Positions 44,321 through 53,871 of a stretch of DNA of 64,000 nucleotides are shown in pieces (the first letter of the stretch is position 1; the number at the start of each line of letters is the position of its first letter). The stretch is from Flavobacterium piscis. GTDB taxonomy: Bacteria > Bacteroidota > Bacteroidia > Flavobacteriales > Flavobacteriaceae. The DNA lies in NCBI RefSeq assembly GCF_001686925.1, contig NZ_LVEN01000013.1:1-64000 (forward strand), in the 5' to 3' direction. The notes under the pieces are model-generated. The model did no database searches. It saw nothing but the letters and a program-made list of their open reading frames with translations, and was not told the DNA's origin. The translations under genes were made by a program, and so were the position numbers.

Positions 44321-45388
44321 CTATTTCTTAGCGTCGATACGTTTTTGGATCAAATCCCAGGCGTAGTAATGAAACGTCATTCCGTTGCTCATGGCTACGA
44401 AAAGACCGTTTTTAAAGTTTCCTCCTAAATTTACGCTGGTAACATCGGCACCATCACATTCTATTGTTGATGTTGGGATTTCTGCCAACAAAGGATAATC
44501 GTTTGGATTACCTTTTGCGCCTTCTCTTGGATATACCATAAAAGTGTTTGCTTGCTGGTTGGATACTAAAATATAACCTGTAGAATCTGTTTTTTTGTAA
44601 ATCGCAATTCCTTCGTTATCGGCTTTAAAACCAGTTTTTCCAAAAAGAGCCATTTCTTTATTGTCGTTTAAAGCAGGATCCGCTTTGTATTTTCTAATTC
44701 CGAATTGTTCGTCGCAATACAAAATTGTTCCTAATTCATTATCAACCGCAATCGCTTCGATTTCTTTCTTTCCGCTATAAGCACCAAACTTTCGAACCAC
44801 TTTTGCCGTAGCAAATTTCCCGTTTCCTGAAAGTTCATATTGCCATAAATAACTTCCTGACGGGCCTGATTTTCTGCCTACAATAGCAAAAATTTTAGCG
44901 TCGCTTTTTCTGGTGTACAAAGCAATCCCCATTGGGTCACGTAATTCTTCTCCATCAAAAACAGCAATTCCGCCGTTATCAATTGCTTTTAGATCCGGTA
45001 AACTAAAGATTCTTATTTTGTTCGATTCGCGTTCTGTTGTCACGGCAACGTCAACTTTTTTCCCGTCGATTACTAAGCCGTAAGCGATGTCAACATTATT
45101 TGGGCGTTTTAAAACCTCTGATTTTGCAACAATTTTCCCTTTTAAATCAAAAGCATACAAACCACCGTCAGTATCTTTATCAGTACCAACAATAATGCTT
45201 TTAGACGCATCTGTGGGATGAATCCAGATCGAAGGATCATCTGTATCGTGAGGTAAAGCTTCGGTAACAACGGTTGGTTTTACTGCGTTTGCAGCAATAG
45301 GAGCAAGTTTATCATCTTTACAAGCTGTGAATAAGGTACTTAAAAGTAAAAATGCTATTATGGATTTATTTTTCATTATGGATTTCAT
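44321..45388 (-). CDS. Beta-propeller phytase (3-phytase) lipoprotein
   Basis: The 355-residue protein has a lipobox (AFLLLSTLFTAC). It has beta-propeller phytase features: HDTDDPSIWIHP near the start, VGTDKDTDGGLYAFDLKGK, RPNNVDIAYG, EAIAVDNELGTILYCDEQ and ADNEGIAIY. The acidic residues bind calcium and phosphate. It releases phosphate from phytate or other inositol phosphates at the cell surface. The adjacent TonB receptor gene, in the same direction and 62 bases upstream, suggests uptake of the products. A start at 45376 is equally possible. Confidence 0.9.
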   Translation of the reverse strand: MKSIMKNKSIIAFLLLSTLFTACKDDKLAPIAANAVKPTVVTEALPHDTDDPSIWIHPTDASKSIIVGTDKDTDGGLYAFDLKGKIVAKSEVLKRPNNVDIAYGLVIDGKKVDVAVTTERESNKIRIFSLPDLKAIDNGGIAVFDGEELRDPMGIALYTRKSDAKIFAIVGRKSGPSGSYLWQYELSGNGKFATAKVVRKFGAYSGKKEIEAIAVDNELGTILYCDEQFGIRKYKADPALNDNKEMALFGKTGFKADNEGIAIYKKTDSTGYILVSNQQANTFMVYPREGAKGNPNDYPLLAEIPTSTIECDGADVTSVNLGGNFKNGLFVAMSNGMTFHYYAWDLIQKRIDAKK

Positions 45389-45450
45389 TTTAATAAAACG
45401 AGACAGAACCGTTAAGTTCTGTCTAATTTAAGGATTTTATAAATTGATTA

Positions 45451-48261
45451 TTACAAGTCAAGTTTCAAACCAAAATTATATCTGGACTGATAGTACTCTG
45501 CTTGTTTGGTGTGCGCCTCAACTCCCTGGTAGTAACGTAAAGGCTGGTTAGTTAAATTGTTGGCTTCGGCAAAAAGACGAAGTTTTGGTGTAATCTTGTA
45601 AGACGCATTGGCATCTAAGAAAAATTGTTTGTCGTAATAACTGTCTTTGTATGATTCTGATCCTAATTCATCTAAATAATCTGAAGTAAAGTTGGTCGAA
45701 ACTCTGGCAGAAAAACGTTTGTTTTCCCAAGATAAAGATCCGTTAAACATATGTGGCGTTGTTCCCGGAAGACTGATGTTGTTTCTTTCGTTTCCGTCTT
45801 CATCAGCAATTCCTTTTGCTTTAGATTTTGTGTATGTATAGTTTAAATAAATACCAAATCCTTTAAGGAATTTCCCCGGAAGGAAATCTAACTGACGTTG
45901 AAAAGCAACTTCAAAACCATAAACATCAACCGTATCTCCGTTTCTTGATTGTAAAAATGACCAGTTTTCTCCTGCCGGAATTGGGTTGGTCTGGTTAGGA
46001 AAATCAGCAGCAAATTTGGCGGCATTGTATTGATTATCGCTATAATTGTAAATAAAATTATCTAATTTTTTATAAAAAACGCCTCCAGAAATTAATCCAA
46101 CAGATTTGAAATAATTCTCGGCCATGAAATCATAATTGTAAGAGTAAGTTGCTTCAAGATCCGGATTTCCGGCAGTGATTTCTTTATCAGCAGCAATATT
46201 ATTAACGTAAGGAGCCAATGCATAATAATTTGGTCTTGCCAAAGCCGTTGTAACAGCCGCTCTTAAAACTAAATCTTTAGTCGCATTATATTGCAAAGAA
46301 ATACTTGGTAATAAATTGGTATATGAATTTTTGGTTTGAATTTGGCTCTCTAATTCTTCTTCATCCAAAACGCGGTTTCCGGTATAATCAATATGAGTAT
46401 TTTCGACTCTGAAACCTAAAACCATAGAAAGTTTATCATTAAAATCCTGATCCCATCTTACATACGCAGCATAAATACTTTCTTTTGCATTATAGTTTAC
46501 CGCTAAATATTCTGCAGGATCTGATGTTTTGTCGAATAATGTTGCGTTATTTAAATCTAAACTTCCTAAAAAGCTTGCAGATGCGAAAGCTCCGGGAACA
46601 TATTTACTACCCGGATTAAAGTTTTTTCCATCATAATAACTGTTTGGAACTTCGGATAATAATTCCATTCCGTCGTTGATAGGCTCGTAAGAATAGAACA
46701 TATTATTTCTTTCTTTTTCTTTCAATCGAAGTCTAAGTCCTGTTCTTAATCTTCCTTTTTCAGATGGAATAATGCTGAAAGGAAAACGAATATTAACTTT
46801 TGCTCCAAATTCGCTTTCGCTCGTCTCATCCGTATTTTCTGTAACAGAGTCAAATTTAAATTCATCTGTAGATTCTCCAACAGTTGTCATTAACGGAAAT
46901 CTGATGTCAGATAAATCTTGAATCATTTCAAGACCTTTTTGGCGGTATTCGATATAACGCTCCTGTGGACGGTATTCTCTTGCTTTTGCATAATTGGCAG
47001 ACCAGTCTAAATCTAATTTAGAATTGATTAAATGTTCTCCTCGAATAGAATAATTCTGAACGCGTTGATCTTCTAATCTTCTGTTTTTATTACGATCATT
47101 ATCCAGTCCACCTTTTGTCTGACGTTTTACACGACCTTCGAAACCTGTAATTTGTTCTCCGTTATAAATGGGTTCGATGTCATCATAAGTAGTTCTAAAA
47201 CGGTTTTCTCTGTCATCTCTCCAGTTGTAAATGGCATTGGCAAAAATGGTGTTATTTTCGTCAAATTTATAATCTAAAGCTACAGATCCGCTGCGACGAA
47301 TACGTTGTACATCGTACTTTCTAATTTCTGAAGCTTGCAGATATTCATTCCCAAATTCATCTTTTACCCATTCGTTTTCGATATTATCAGATCCGTAGTT
47401 TACGTTATTATACGATCCGCTAAAAACGGCTCCCAATTTATTATCTAAAAAACGATTTCCATACACTAATCCTGCTGTATATGTGGCATGTTCACGAATT
47501 GGCATAAAACCACCCGCAAGCGTTGCCGAGATTCTTTCGCCATTTGGAGTCGCTCTGGTTACTAAATTTACAGAACCTCCAATGGCATCAGCATCCATGT
47601 CTGAAGTCAGTGTTTTGTTTACTTCGATAGTTGAAATCATATCAGACGGAATCAAATCCATTTGAACGTTTCTGTTGTCTCCTTCTGCAGATGGAATGCG
47701 GTCACCGTTTAATGTTACCGAGTTCAAAGACGGAGCCAAACCTCTGATGATAATATTACGCGCTTCACCCTGATCATTTTGCATCGTGATACCCGGAACA
47801 CGCTTTAATGCATCTCCAACATTAGCATCCGGAAAACGGCCCATTTGATCAGATGAAATAATGTTTCCGATGTTTTTACTGTTTTTTTGTTGGTTCAATG
47901 CTTTGGCCTGACCTTTTAAAATGTCTCCAACAACAACTTCGTTCAATTCAGTTCCTGAAGTTTTAAGTGCAAAATCAATTACGTTATTTTTACCTTGTTC
48001 TACAGTAATTTCCTGAGTTATGGCAGTATATCCTATATATTTTACTTCTACTTTGTAAGTTCCAACATTGATGTTTAATAATTCAAAACGACCGTTGTAA
48101 TCTGAAACCGTGTATTTGTTTTCACCAACAATTTGAATCATAGCTCCCGGCAATGGAAGTTTGTCATCAATATCTAATACTTTTCCTGAAATTATGGCTT
48201 TTTGAGCATAACCCGAAAAGGCTAATAGCATGAATGTTACTACTAAATAAATTTTTTTCAT
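45451..48261 (-). CDS. TonB-dependent receptor with carboxypeptidase-like domain
   Basis: The 936-residue protein has a signal peptide (MKKIYLVVTFMLLAFSGYAQ). A carboxypeptidase-regulatory-like domain follows (about 22-105, GKVLDIDDKLPLPGAMIQI). Next are a plug (GRFPDANVGDALKRVPGI near 140) and a 22-strand barrel ending in YNFGLKLDL. The ATG at 48261 was chosen; the frame is open upstream to 48330 but that adds a non-signal leader. It imports a substrate across the outer membrane. Co-location with phytase suggests inositol phosphates or a sugar phosphate. Confidence 0.93.
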   Translation of the reverse strand: MKKIYLVVTFMLLAFSGYAQKAIISGKVLDIDDKLPLPGAMIQIVGENKYTVSDYNGRFELLNINVGTYKVEVKYIGYTAITQEITVEQGKNNVIDFALKTSGTELNEVVVGDILKGQAKALNQQKNSKNIGNIISSDQMGRFPDANVGDALKRVPGITMQNDQGEARNIIIRGLAPSLNSVTLNGDRIPSAEGDNRNVQMDLIPSDMISTIEVNKTLTSDMDADAIGGSVNLVTRATPNGERISATLAGGFMPIREHATYTAGLVYGNRFLDNKLGAVFSGSYNNVNYGSDNIENEWVKDEFGNEYLQASEIRKYDVQRIRRSGSVALDYKFDENNTIFANAIYNWRDDRENRFRTTYDDIEPIYNGEQITGFEGRVKRQTKGGLDNDRNKNRRLEDQRVQNYSIRGEHLINSKLDLDWSANYAKAREYRPQERYIEYRQKGLEMIQDLSDIRFPLMTTVGESTDEFKFDSVTENTDETSESEFGAKVNIRFPFSIIPSEKGRLRTGLRLRLKEKERNNMFYSYEPINDGMELLSEVPNSYYDGKNFNPGSKYVPGAFASASFLGSLDLNNATLFDKTSDPAEYLAVNYNAKESIYAAYVRWDQDFNDKLSMVLGFRVENTHIDYTGNRVLDEEELESQIQTKNSYTNLLPSISLQYNATKDLVLRAAVTTALARPNYYALAPYVNNIAADKEITAGNPDLEATYSYNYDFMAENYFKSVGLISGGVFYKKLDNFIYNYSDNQYNAAKFAADFPNQTNPIPAGENWSFLQSRNGDTVDVYGFEVAFQRQLDFLPGKFLKGFGIYLNYTYTKSKAKGIADEDGNERNNISLPGTTPHMFNGSLSWENKRFSARVSTNFTSDYLDELGSESYKDSYYDKQFFLDANASYKITPKLRLFAEANNLTNQPLRYYQGVEAHTKQAEYYQSRYNFGLKLDL

Positions 48262-48491
48262 TGTGTTTAGTTTGATTTTCTGCGAATCTAGAACCTTAAT
48301 GTTACTAAAGCCGTTCGAAAAAATTAACATAGTGTTATGATTGACCTCTAAAAACTAGCTTTTAGTAATGTTTAAATAACATCTTGCTTTCAAATTATTG
48401 AGTGCCAACTGAAAACAAATTAATTATTTAGATCAGAATTAAATTTTTGGCGTTAAATTTGCCTTATCAATCACAATCAAAATCATCAATC

Positions 48492-49592
48492 ATGTTAAAA
48501 CAATTTTTTATCCTGTGTTCAGGAGCTGATCGTGACCTGCTCGAAGGTTGCTCAGAAGGCGAACAAACCAAATATGTTGGTATTGGCGCCACCGTTTTCT
48601 TTACTGCCGTTATGGCTTTTCTGGCCAGTGCTTATGCGCTTTTTACGGTTTTTGACTCCATTTATCCGGCTTTAATTTTTGGGTTTGTCTGGAGTTTATT
48701 AATCTTTAATCTGGATCGTTTTATTGTTTCGACAATTAAAAAAAGAGATCGTTTTTTTGATGAATTTCTGCAAGCGACACCTAGAATCATGTTGGCAGTT
48801 ATTATTGCTATCGTAATTTCGAAACCTTTGGAGATTAAAATTTTCGAAAAAGAAATCAATACTGTTTTATTGAAGGAAAAAAATGAAATGGAATTGGCCA
48901 ATAAAAAACAAGTTGGTAATTATTTCAAATCAGATTTAGATAAAAACAAGGCTGAGATTGCCGGTTTAAAAACAGATATTCTAAATAAAGAGAAAGAAGT
49001 AAATGCACTTTATGCTACTTATATCACAGAGGCCGAAGGAACTACTGGAACTAAAAAACTCGGAAAAGGCCCGGTTTATAAAGAAAAAAGGGAAAAACAC
49101 GATGCGGCATTAAAAGAATTTGCTGCTTTAAAAACGGCAAATGAAGCTAAAATTGCCGACAAAGAAAAAACCGGTAAACAATTACAAGCCGATTTAGATA
49201 AAAAAGTATCGCAAACACAACCTATTATTGAAGGTTTTGATGGATTAATGGCGCGAATAAACGCATTGGATAAATTGCCTTGGTTGCCATCATTCTTTAT
49301 TATGCTGTTGTTTTTGGCTATTGAAACGTCTCCAATTATTGCAAAGCTTTTAGCACCAAAAGGCGAATTCGATTTCAAGCAAGAAGAAGCCGAAACAGCC
49401 ATGAAAGCGACCTTAGAACAAAACAAATACCAACGTGATTTATTGGTAAAAACCAGTGCCGAAATGCATGATAAAGTTTATGCTGATATTGCTGAAGATA
49501 AAAGCTTGTACGATTTGCAGCGTAAAAATGCAACGGAGTTATTAGAACTGCAATCGAATAGTTTTGTAGAAAAGCAGAAAGCGACTTTGTAG
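48492..49592 (+). CDS. DUF4407 domain membrane protein
   Basis: The 366-residue protein opens with the family signature FFILCSGADRDLLEGCSEGE. It has three N-terminal membrane segments (about 30-50, 57-75, 100-118) and one near 275. A long coiled coil (about 135-255) lies between, and the C-terminus is again helical. The function is unknown. The ATG at 48492 was preferred over an upstream TTG. It faces the phytase-receptor genes across a shared 230-base upstream region. Confidence 0.88.
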   Translation: MLKQFFILCSGADRDLLEGCSEGEQTKYVGIGATVFFTAVMAFLASAYALFTVFDSIYPALIFGFVWSLLIFNLDRFIVSTIKKRDRFFDEFLQATPRIMLAVIIAIVISKPLEIKIFEKEINTVLLKEKNEMELANKKQVGNYFKSDLDKNKAEIAGLKTDILNKEKEVNALYATYITEAEGTTGTKKLGKGPVYKEKREKHDAALKEFAALKTANEAKIADKEKTGKQLQADLDKKVSQTQPIIEGFDGLMARINALDKLPWLPSFFIMLLFLAIETSPIIAKLLAPKGEFDFKQEEAETAMKATLEQNKYQRDLLVKTSAEMHDKVYADIAEDKSLYDLQRKNATELLELQSNSFVEKQKATL

Positions 49593-49593
49593 A

Positions 49594-49737
49594 GGATTTA
49601 ACCGCAAGGAGCGCAAAGATTTTACGCAAGGTTCGCAAAGATTTATAAAAGAAAAACCATCAGTTGAAGCTGATGGTTGTTTTATGTTTTTAATCGCGTT
49701 CTTTGCGTAAAATCTTTGCGCTCCTTGCGGTTAGATT
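49594..49737. repeat. Dispersed imperfect palindrome, accgcaaag family, copy 3
   Basis: It starts GATTTAACCGCAAGGAGCGC and ends with the mirror image GCGCTCCTTGCGGTTAGATT. The core hairpin AACCATCAG / CTGATGGTT (49656-49679) is followed by T. It fills the whole gap between two convergent genes and probably terminates both. Confidence 0.75.
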
Positions 49738-49738
49738 A

Positions 49739-50455
49739 TTACATATAACTCAATATTTCTTTTTTGTAAGCATCATATTCGCCTTGCATAATTAATCCAT
49801 TATCAAGCAATTTTTTGTAATTCTGTAGTTTATCAAAAAGTTCTTCTTTTGATAAATCACTTAATTTACGATCTCCTGTTGAAGGTTGTGCTGGCTGAAT
49901 TGGTTCATACGTTTCTGTATAAGATGGAGTAGTAGCCGGCATGATTTCAGCGTAATTGGTTACTTCTTCCGTTTCAACTTCTTCAACTTCGTCTTCAAGA
50001 TCATCTTCTTCCTCAATAACTTGCGCAGTTTCTACGATTGGCGTTTCGGCAACAATTGGATTTTTAATTAGATCTAATTGTTCTTTAGCGTATGTATAAA
50101 TTTTTCGGGCCTGAATTTTCGGAATGTAATCAATCGAAATTGATAAATCAGTATTGGTATTAAATGAAAATTCTGAACCTAAAATATTTTCTTTTACAAA
50201 AGCACCCGCAACATTATCCCAAGTATAATCTGTAAAATCCATCGAAAGACCTAAATTTTTAGGCTGACAAATAATGATTCGTTTGTTTGTTAATACAATA
50301 CTATCAGGAAAAACAGTAATTGCCGGTTTTTTTTGAACGGCAATATATCCAATTTCTTCACCTTTCATCAATAAATCATGGAGTTTCGAAGTGATTTTTT
50401 CAATCGCTTTTGGATCTTGTTCTTCGTTCAGAAATTTTTTAAATTGTTCTTTCAT
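49739..50455 (-). CDS. PH-domain and SHOCT-domain protein
   Basis: The 238-residue protein has a bacterial PH-like domain (about 30-130, ITVFPDSIVLTNKRIIIC). An acidic linker follows (about 140-165, EEDDLEDEVEEVETEE). It ends in a short SHOCT domain (about 200-238, KLQNYKKLLDNGLIMQGEYDAYKKEIL). Such proteins are cytoplasmic or membrane-associated with no established activity. It is a single gene. Confidence 0.8.
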   Translation of the reverse strand: MKEQFKKFLNEEQDPKAIEKITSKLHDLLMKGEEIGYIAVQKKPAITVFPDSIVLTNKRIIICQPKNLGLSMDFTDYTWDNVAGAFVKENILGSEFSFNTNTDLSISIDYIPKIQARKIYTYAKEQLDLIKNPIVAETPIVETAQVIEEEDDLEDEVEEVETEEVTNYAEIMPATTPSYTETYEPIQPAQPSTGDRKLSDLSKEELFDKLQNYKKLLDNGLIMQGEYDAYKKEILSYM

Positions 50456-50526
50456 ATTTTTATAAGTTGCTAAGTTATCTAGTAACTAAGTTGCTAAGTT
50501 TTTTTCTTACGATGCAAATGTAATGC

Positions 50527-50898
50527 CTAATTTTCTAATTCAATAATTTCATTCTGAATTTTCTTTGTCAAACTTTTGAAAACCAATTCATACGAATGAT
50601 CGATCAATTCTTTGACCAAAGTATTCGATAAATTTCCGTTTAAAGCAATCGTATTCCAATGTACTTTGCTCATATGAAAACCTGGTTTTATCTCGTCATA
50701 TTCGGCACGCAATTCCTGAGCACGTTCCGGATCGCACTTTAAATTGACTGAAGGTTCGTTCTTTTCCCATTGTGACAAAGATGATAAAGCAAACATTTTT
50801 CCGCCTACTTTAAACACTAAAGTATCTTCATCAAAAGGAAAATGTTCGCTAACGCCTTTTTTCGAAAGACAATATTCGTAATACGTTTCTAGATTCAT
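50527..50898 (-). CDS. MmcQ/YjbR family DNA-binding-like protein
   Basis: The 123-residue protein has the family layout: YYEYCLSKKGVSEHFPFDED, VFKVGGKMFAL, VNLKCDPE, and YDEIKPGFHMSKVHWNTI. The fold is CyaY-like and the role is unknown. It lies nine bases after the stop of the next upstream gene, in a three-gene operon. Confidence 0.9.
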   Translation of the reverse strand: MNLETYYEYCLSKKGVSEHFPFDEDTLVFKVGGKMFALSSLSQWEKNEPSVNLKCDPERAQELRAEYDEIKPGFHMSKVHWNTIALNGNLSNTLVKELIDHSYELVFKSLTKKIQNEIIELEN

Positions 50899-50906
50899 AT
50901 CATTTC

Positions 50907-51257
50907 TTATTTACCAATTTCACCTAAGTGAGTGTATTTAAAACCTTTTTCATGTTTTAACCCGTAACCAAAAATTCGATCCATTGCAGAATGTGAAAAT
51001 AAAATAATTCCGGCTAACTGAATAGTTTCAATACCTAAATAATATCCTAAACCGTAAATTAAAAGCGCAATTCCTTTATGATGGAATATGTTGTAAAAAA
51101 AGGCTCCGCTTTTGTTGCCAAAAAGATAACCCAACATAGATAAATCCGGGGCTAAAATCAAGACTAAAAACCACCACCATTCAAAATTTAAACGGTTGAA
51201 TAAAAAGATTCCGAGGATAAATAAAGCAGCTTCTTCGAGTTTGATTATTGTTTTCAT
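50907..51257 (-). CDS. DUF4260 family membrane protein
   Basis: The 116-residue protein has about four membrane segments and the family pattern WWWFLVLILAPDLSMLGYL, then YNIFHHKGIAL and SAMDRIFGYGLKHEKGF. The function is unknown. It overlaps the acetyltransferase gene by four bases. Confidence 0.88.
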   Translation of the reverse strand: MKTIIKLEEAALFILGIFLFNRLNFEWWWFLVLILAPDLSMLGYLFGNKSGAFFYNIFHHKGIALLIYGLGYYLGIETIQLAGIILFSHSAMDRIFGYGLKHEKGFKYTHLGEIGK

Positions 51258-51652
51258 AGTTTTTTTTCCATCATTTTTTCAGGATGTTTCAATTCTGTAA
51301 AACCAAATTTACGATATAAAAAGTGTGCATCAGTTGTAGCCAATCTCCAAATTTGAATGTTTTTAAGAATAGGCTCGTTCATCATATTTTCAATTAAAAG
51401 AGATGAATATCCTTTTCCACGATGTTCTTTGGTAATAAATACATCCATTACATAACCAAAAACGACATAATCTGTAATGACTCTCGCAAAACCAATTTGT
51501 TTGTCGTTTAAGTAAATTCCAAAACAAACCGAAGCATCAATGGTTGTCTGCACTTCTTCGACCGTTCGACCTGCAGCCCAGTAAATATCCTTGAGAAAAT
51601 TTTGTATAAAAGGAACGTCAAGTTTGGTCTTATCTGTTGATATGCTAATCAT
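51254..51652 (-). CDS. GNAT-family N-acetyltransferase
   Basis: The 132-residue protein has the acetyl-CoA loop TKEHRGKGYSSLLIE (R/Q-x-x-G-x-G/A form) near residue 80 and the closing FYRKFGF-like LYRKFGFTEL. The substrate is unknown. The ATG at 51652 is preferred over a GTG at 51673, which falls in the intergenic repeat. It is the first gene of a three-gene leftward operon with DUF4260 and MmcQ. Confidence 0.9.
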   Translation of the reverse strand: MISISTDKTKLDVPFIQNFLKDIYWAAGRTVEEVQTTIDASVCFGIYLNDKQIGFARVITDYVVFGYVMDVFITKEHRGKGYSSLLIENMMNEPILKNIQIWRLATTDAHFLYRKFGFTELKHPEKMMEKKL

Positions 51653-51667
51653 ATTGGTTTGTTTTTT

Positions 51668-51770
51668 TGCCACGAATTTCGCGAATTTGCACTAATTTCT
51701 TCTTTTATTCTGCCACAGATTAAAGGATTAAAATGATTAAATCTGTGTAAATCTTCTAATCTGTGGCAAA
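51668..51770. repeat. Intergenic palindrome with gccac/gtggc ends
   Basis: TTTGCCACGAATTTCGCG at the left and AATCTGTGGCAAAAAAT at the right mirror each other, with CCACAGATTAAAGGATTAAA and AATCTGTGTAAATC inside. The family is like 52592-52650 and 60639-60730. Confidence 0.6.
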
Positions 51771-51810
51771 AAATACATAAACATAATTCGTCAAATTATT
51801 GGCGGCTATT

Positions 51811-52578
51811 TTAAATCTTATATAAAATTGGTTTTGACGGACTTGCATCATTTTCAAACGAAGCAATTTGAAGATTTAGGATGTAATTTCCATCTTCGAT
51901 TTCGTCCGGAACATAAATCATTTCTGTAATTGTGGCATTTAAACGCGCATCAGAATTTAAGTTTAAAGTGTCTTTTATATTCCAAAAAGCTTTGTGCGCC
52001 AATAGTTTACCTTCGTCATGTTCTTTGTCTACACTTGGCAAATCAATTAATAAATGCTGAATTTCGCTTTCGCGGATGAAAACCGCTGCTTCCTCAGACA
52101 AATAAGGCGGATTGGTATTCGAGTATTTTCGGGACTTTTTTTCTTTCTCGTTTGGAAGCGTTCTGATTACTAAAGCTTCATTTGTCACACTGAGCGAAGT
52201 CGAAGTGCTCAATGCTTTTTCAACTTGATTTTTCGTAATAACCAAATCGTCACCAACTTTTTCTGGTTCAATCGTAATCAATTTAGCAAAAAAGAAAAAC
52301 TGTTTCAAAGATTGATTGATGCTGTAAAAATCATTCGTAATGTGTCCTAAACATTCCGTATGCGTTCCGTGCCCATGCGGATTGAAGAAAATATTGTTGA
52401 AATTAGTCGACGATTTTCCTTCAGAAACTTTCCCGATCCAATCTCCAAAAACGACAGGTTCAATAACCGGTTTTTCAATGTACCAGGCAATTGGGTTTTC
52501 GTCTGTATTCGTTAACGGAATTGAGATATCAATTGGTTTTGATAAATCTATCTCGAAGTTGTTTATTTTTGCTAACAC
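51811..52578 (-). CDS. Cyclase-family hydrolase (kynurenine formamidase-like)
   Basis: The 255-residue protein starts with DLSKPIDISIPLT. It carries the metal-binding NPHGHGTHTECLGHI (H70, H73, H79), a variant of the H-G-T-H-x-D-x-P-x-H motif with Glu-Cys-Leu-Gly in place of Asp-x-Pro-x. It closes with LLIDLPSVDKEHDEGKLLAHK. It is probably a zinc or manganese amidohydrolase of the cyclase family. The substrate is unknown, and no kynurenine genes are adjacent. Confidence 0.85.
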   Translation of the reverse strand: MLAKINNFEIDLSKPIDISIPLTNTDENPIAWYIEKPVIEPVVFGDWIGKVSEGKSSTNFNNIFFNPHGHGTHTECLGHITNDFYSINQSLKQFFFFAKLITIEPEKVGDDLVITKNQVEKALSTSTSLSVTNEALVIRTLPNEKEKKSRKYSNTNPPYLSEEAAVFIRESEIQHLLIDLPSVDKEHDEGKLLAHKAFWNIKDTLNLNSDARLNATITEMIYVPDEIEDGNYILNLQIASFENDASPSKPILYKI

Positions 52579-52591
52579 AAATTAGGTTTTA

Positions 52592-52650
52592 TGCCGCAAA
52601 GACGCTAAGTCACAAAGTTTAAATAATTCGCGCCTTTGTGCCTTCGTGGC
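52592..52650. repeat. Short intergenic palindrome, gccgcaaagacgc type
   Basis: GCCGCAAAGACGCTAAGTCACAAAG is mirrored by GCGCCTTTGTGCCTTCGTGGC. It separates the cyclase-family and hemW genes. Confidence 0.6.
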
Positions 52651-52655
52651 TAATT

Positions 52656-53792
52656 TTATTCTTCCAAATTTAAATAAAATAAATCTGAAGCAATTCCATC
52701 CGTTAAAAATTTTCCTTTTGCGGTTGGTTTTAGAATGTTGTTTTCTATCGAAAGTAAATCGTCGTCTAAGAATTTCTGACTTTGCTTTTTGAGATAATTC
52801 AAATATTCTAAGCCAAATTCAGTTTCAATTCGTTCTAATGAAACACCCCAAATAGTTCTTAAACCTGTCATAATATATTCATTATAACGATCAGAAATAG
52901 TAAGAATTTCAGTTTCGATTGGAAGTTCATCATTTTGAATCGACTTTAAATACAATGAATTATTCGCAATATTCCAACCTCTTTTTTCACCATCATAACT
53001 GTGTGCCGAAGGACCAATTCCGATATATTTTTTCCCTAGCCAATACGCCGAATTGTTTTTAGAGAAATAACCTTCTTTTCCAAAATTCGATAATTCGTAA
53101 TGGATAAAACCATTTTTCTGAAGCGATTCCACCAAAATCATGAAATGGTTTGAAGCGACTTCGTCTTGCGGTTCGGCAATTTTTCCGGTATCGATTAGTT
53201 TTCTTAAAGCTGTTTTGGGTTCAACGGTCAAAGCATAACTTGAAATATGGGGAATGCCAAATGACAACGCCGTTTCAATATTTTTCTTCCACATTTCATC
53301 TGTCAAACCCGGAATTCCGTAAATTAAATCAAGTGAAATATTATCAAAGTATTTTGTTGCTTCTGTCAAACAATTTATAGCTTCCGCCGAATTATGAGCG
53401 CGATTCATCATCTTTAAATCTTCTTCATAAAAAGATTGAATCCCAATGCTTAAACGATTAATTGGGCTTTTAGATAATTCGAAGATTCGTTCTGTAGACA
53501 AATCATCCGGATTTGCTTCGAGTGTTATTTCGGGATTTTCTACAACTTTATAATTCTTATAAACTTCTGAAATTAAAAAGTTTATTTCGTCATTTGATAA
53601 TACCGAAGGAGTTCCGCCACCAAAATAAATAGTTTCTATAATTTCAGTTGAAAACTCATTTTTGCGCATGGCTATTTCTTTGGCTAAAGCCAAAACCATA
53701 TCGTCTTTCTTTTTCATAGAAGTCGAAAAATGAAAGTCGCAATAGTGACAAGCTTGTTTGCAAAAAGGAATATGAATGTAAATACCGCTCAT
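52656..53792 (-). CDS. hemW: Radical SAM protein HemW
   Basis: The 378-residue protein has the radical SAM cluster motif C11-x3-C15-x2-C18 (FCKQACHYC). It also has the GGGTPS motif near 59, NRLSIGIQSF near 130 and LSLDLIYGIPG near 165. It lacks the extra N-terminal helix of HemN and has the HemW-type C-terminus. HemW is a heme chaperone rather than a coproporphyrinogen oxidase. Confidence 0.93.
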   Translation of the reverse strand: MSGIYIHIPFCKQACHYCDFHFSTSMKKKDDMVLALAKEIAMRKNEFSTEIIETIYFGGGTPSVLSNDEINFLISEVYKNYKVVENPEITLEANPDDLSTERIFELSKSPINRLSIGIQSFYEEDLKMMNRAHNSAEAINCLTEATKYFDNISLDLIYGIPGLTDEMWKKNIETALSFGIPHISSYALTVEPKTALRKLIDTGKIAEPQDEVASNHFMILVESLQKNGFIHYELSNFGKEGYFSKNNSAYWLGKKYIGIGPSAHSYDGEKRGWNIANNSLYLKSIQNDELPIETEILTISDRYNEYIMTGLRTIWGVSLERIETEFGLEYLNYLKKQSQKFLDDDLLSIENNILKPTAKGKFLTDGIASDLFYLNLEE

Positions 53793-53798
53793 TTTTTA

Positions 53799-53871
53799 GT
53801 ATTCAGTCTCGTTTTCAGTCTCAGTTTTCAGTCTCAGTCTAACTGTGAACTGCCACTGCGACTGAAAACTA
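53799..53871. repeat. cagtc-type intergenic repeat
   Basis: TTCAGTCTCGTTTTCAGTCTC units run into the inverted CACTGCGACTGAAAACT. Same family as 44166-44320. It lies between hemW and ruvC on the minus strand. Confidence 0.65.
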
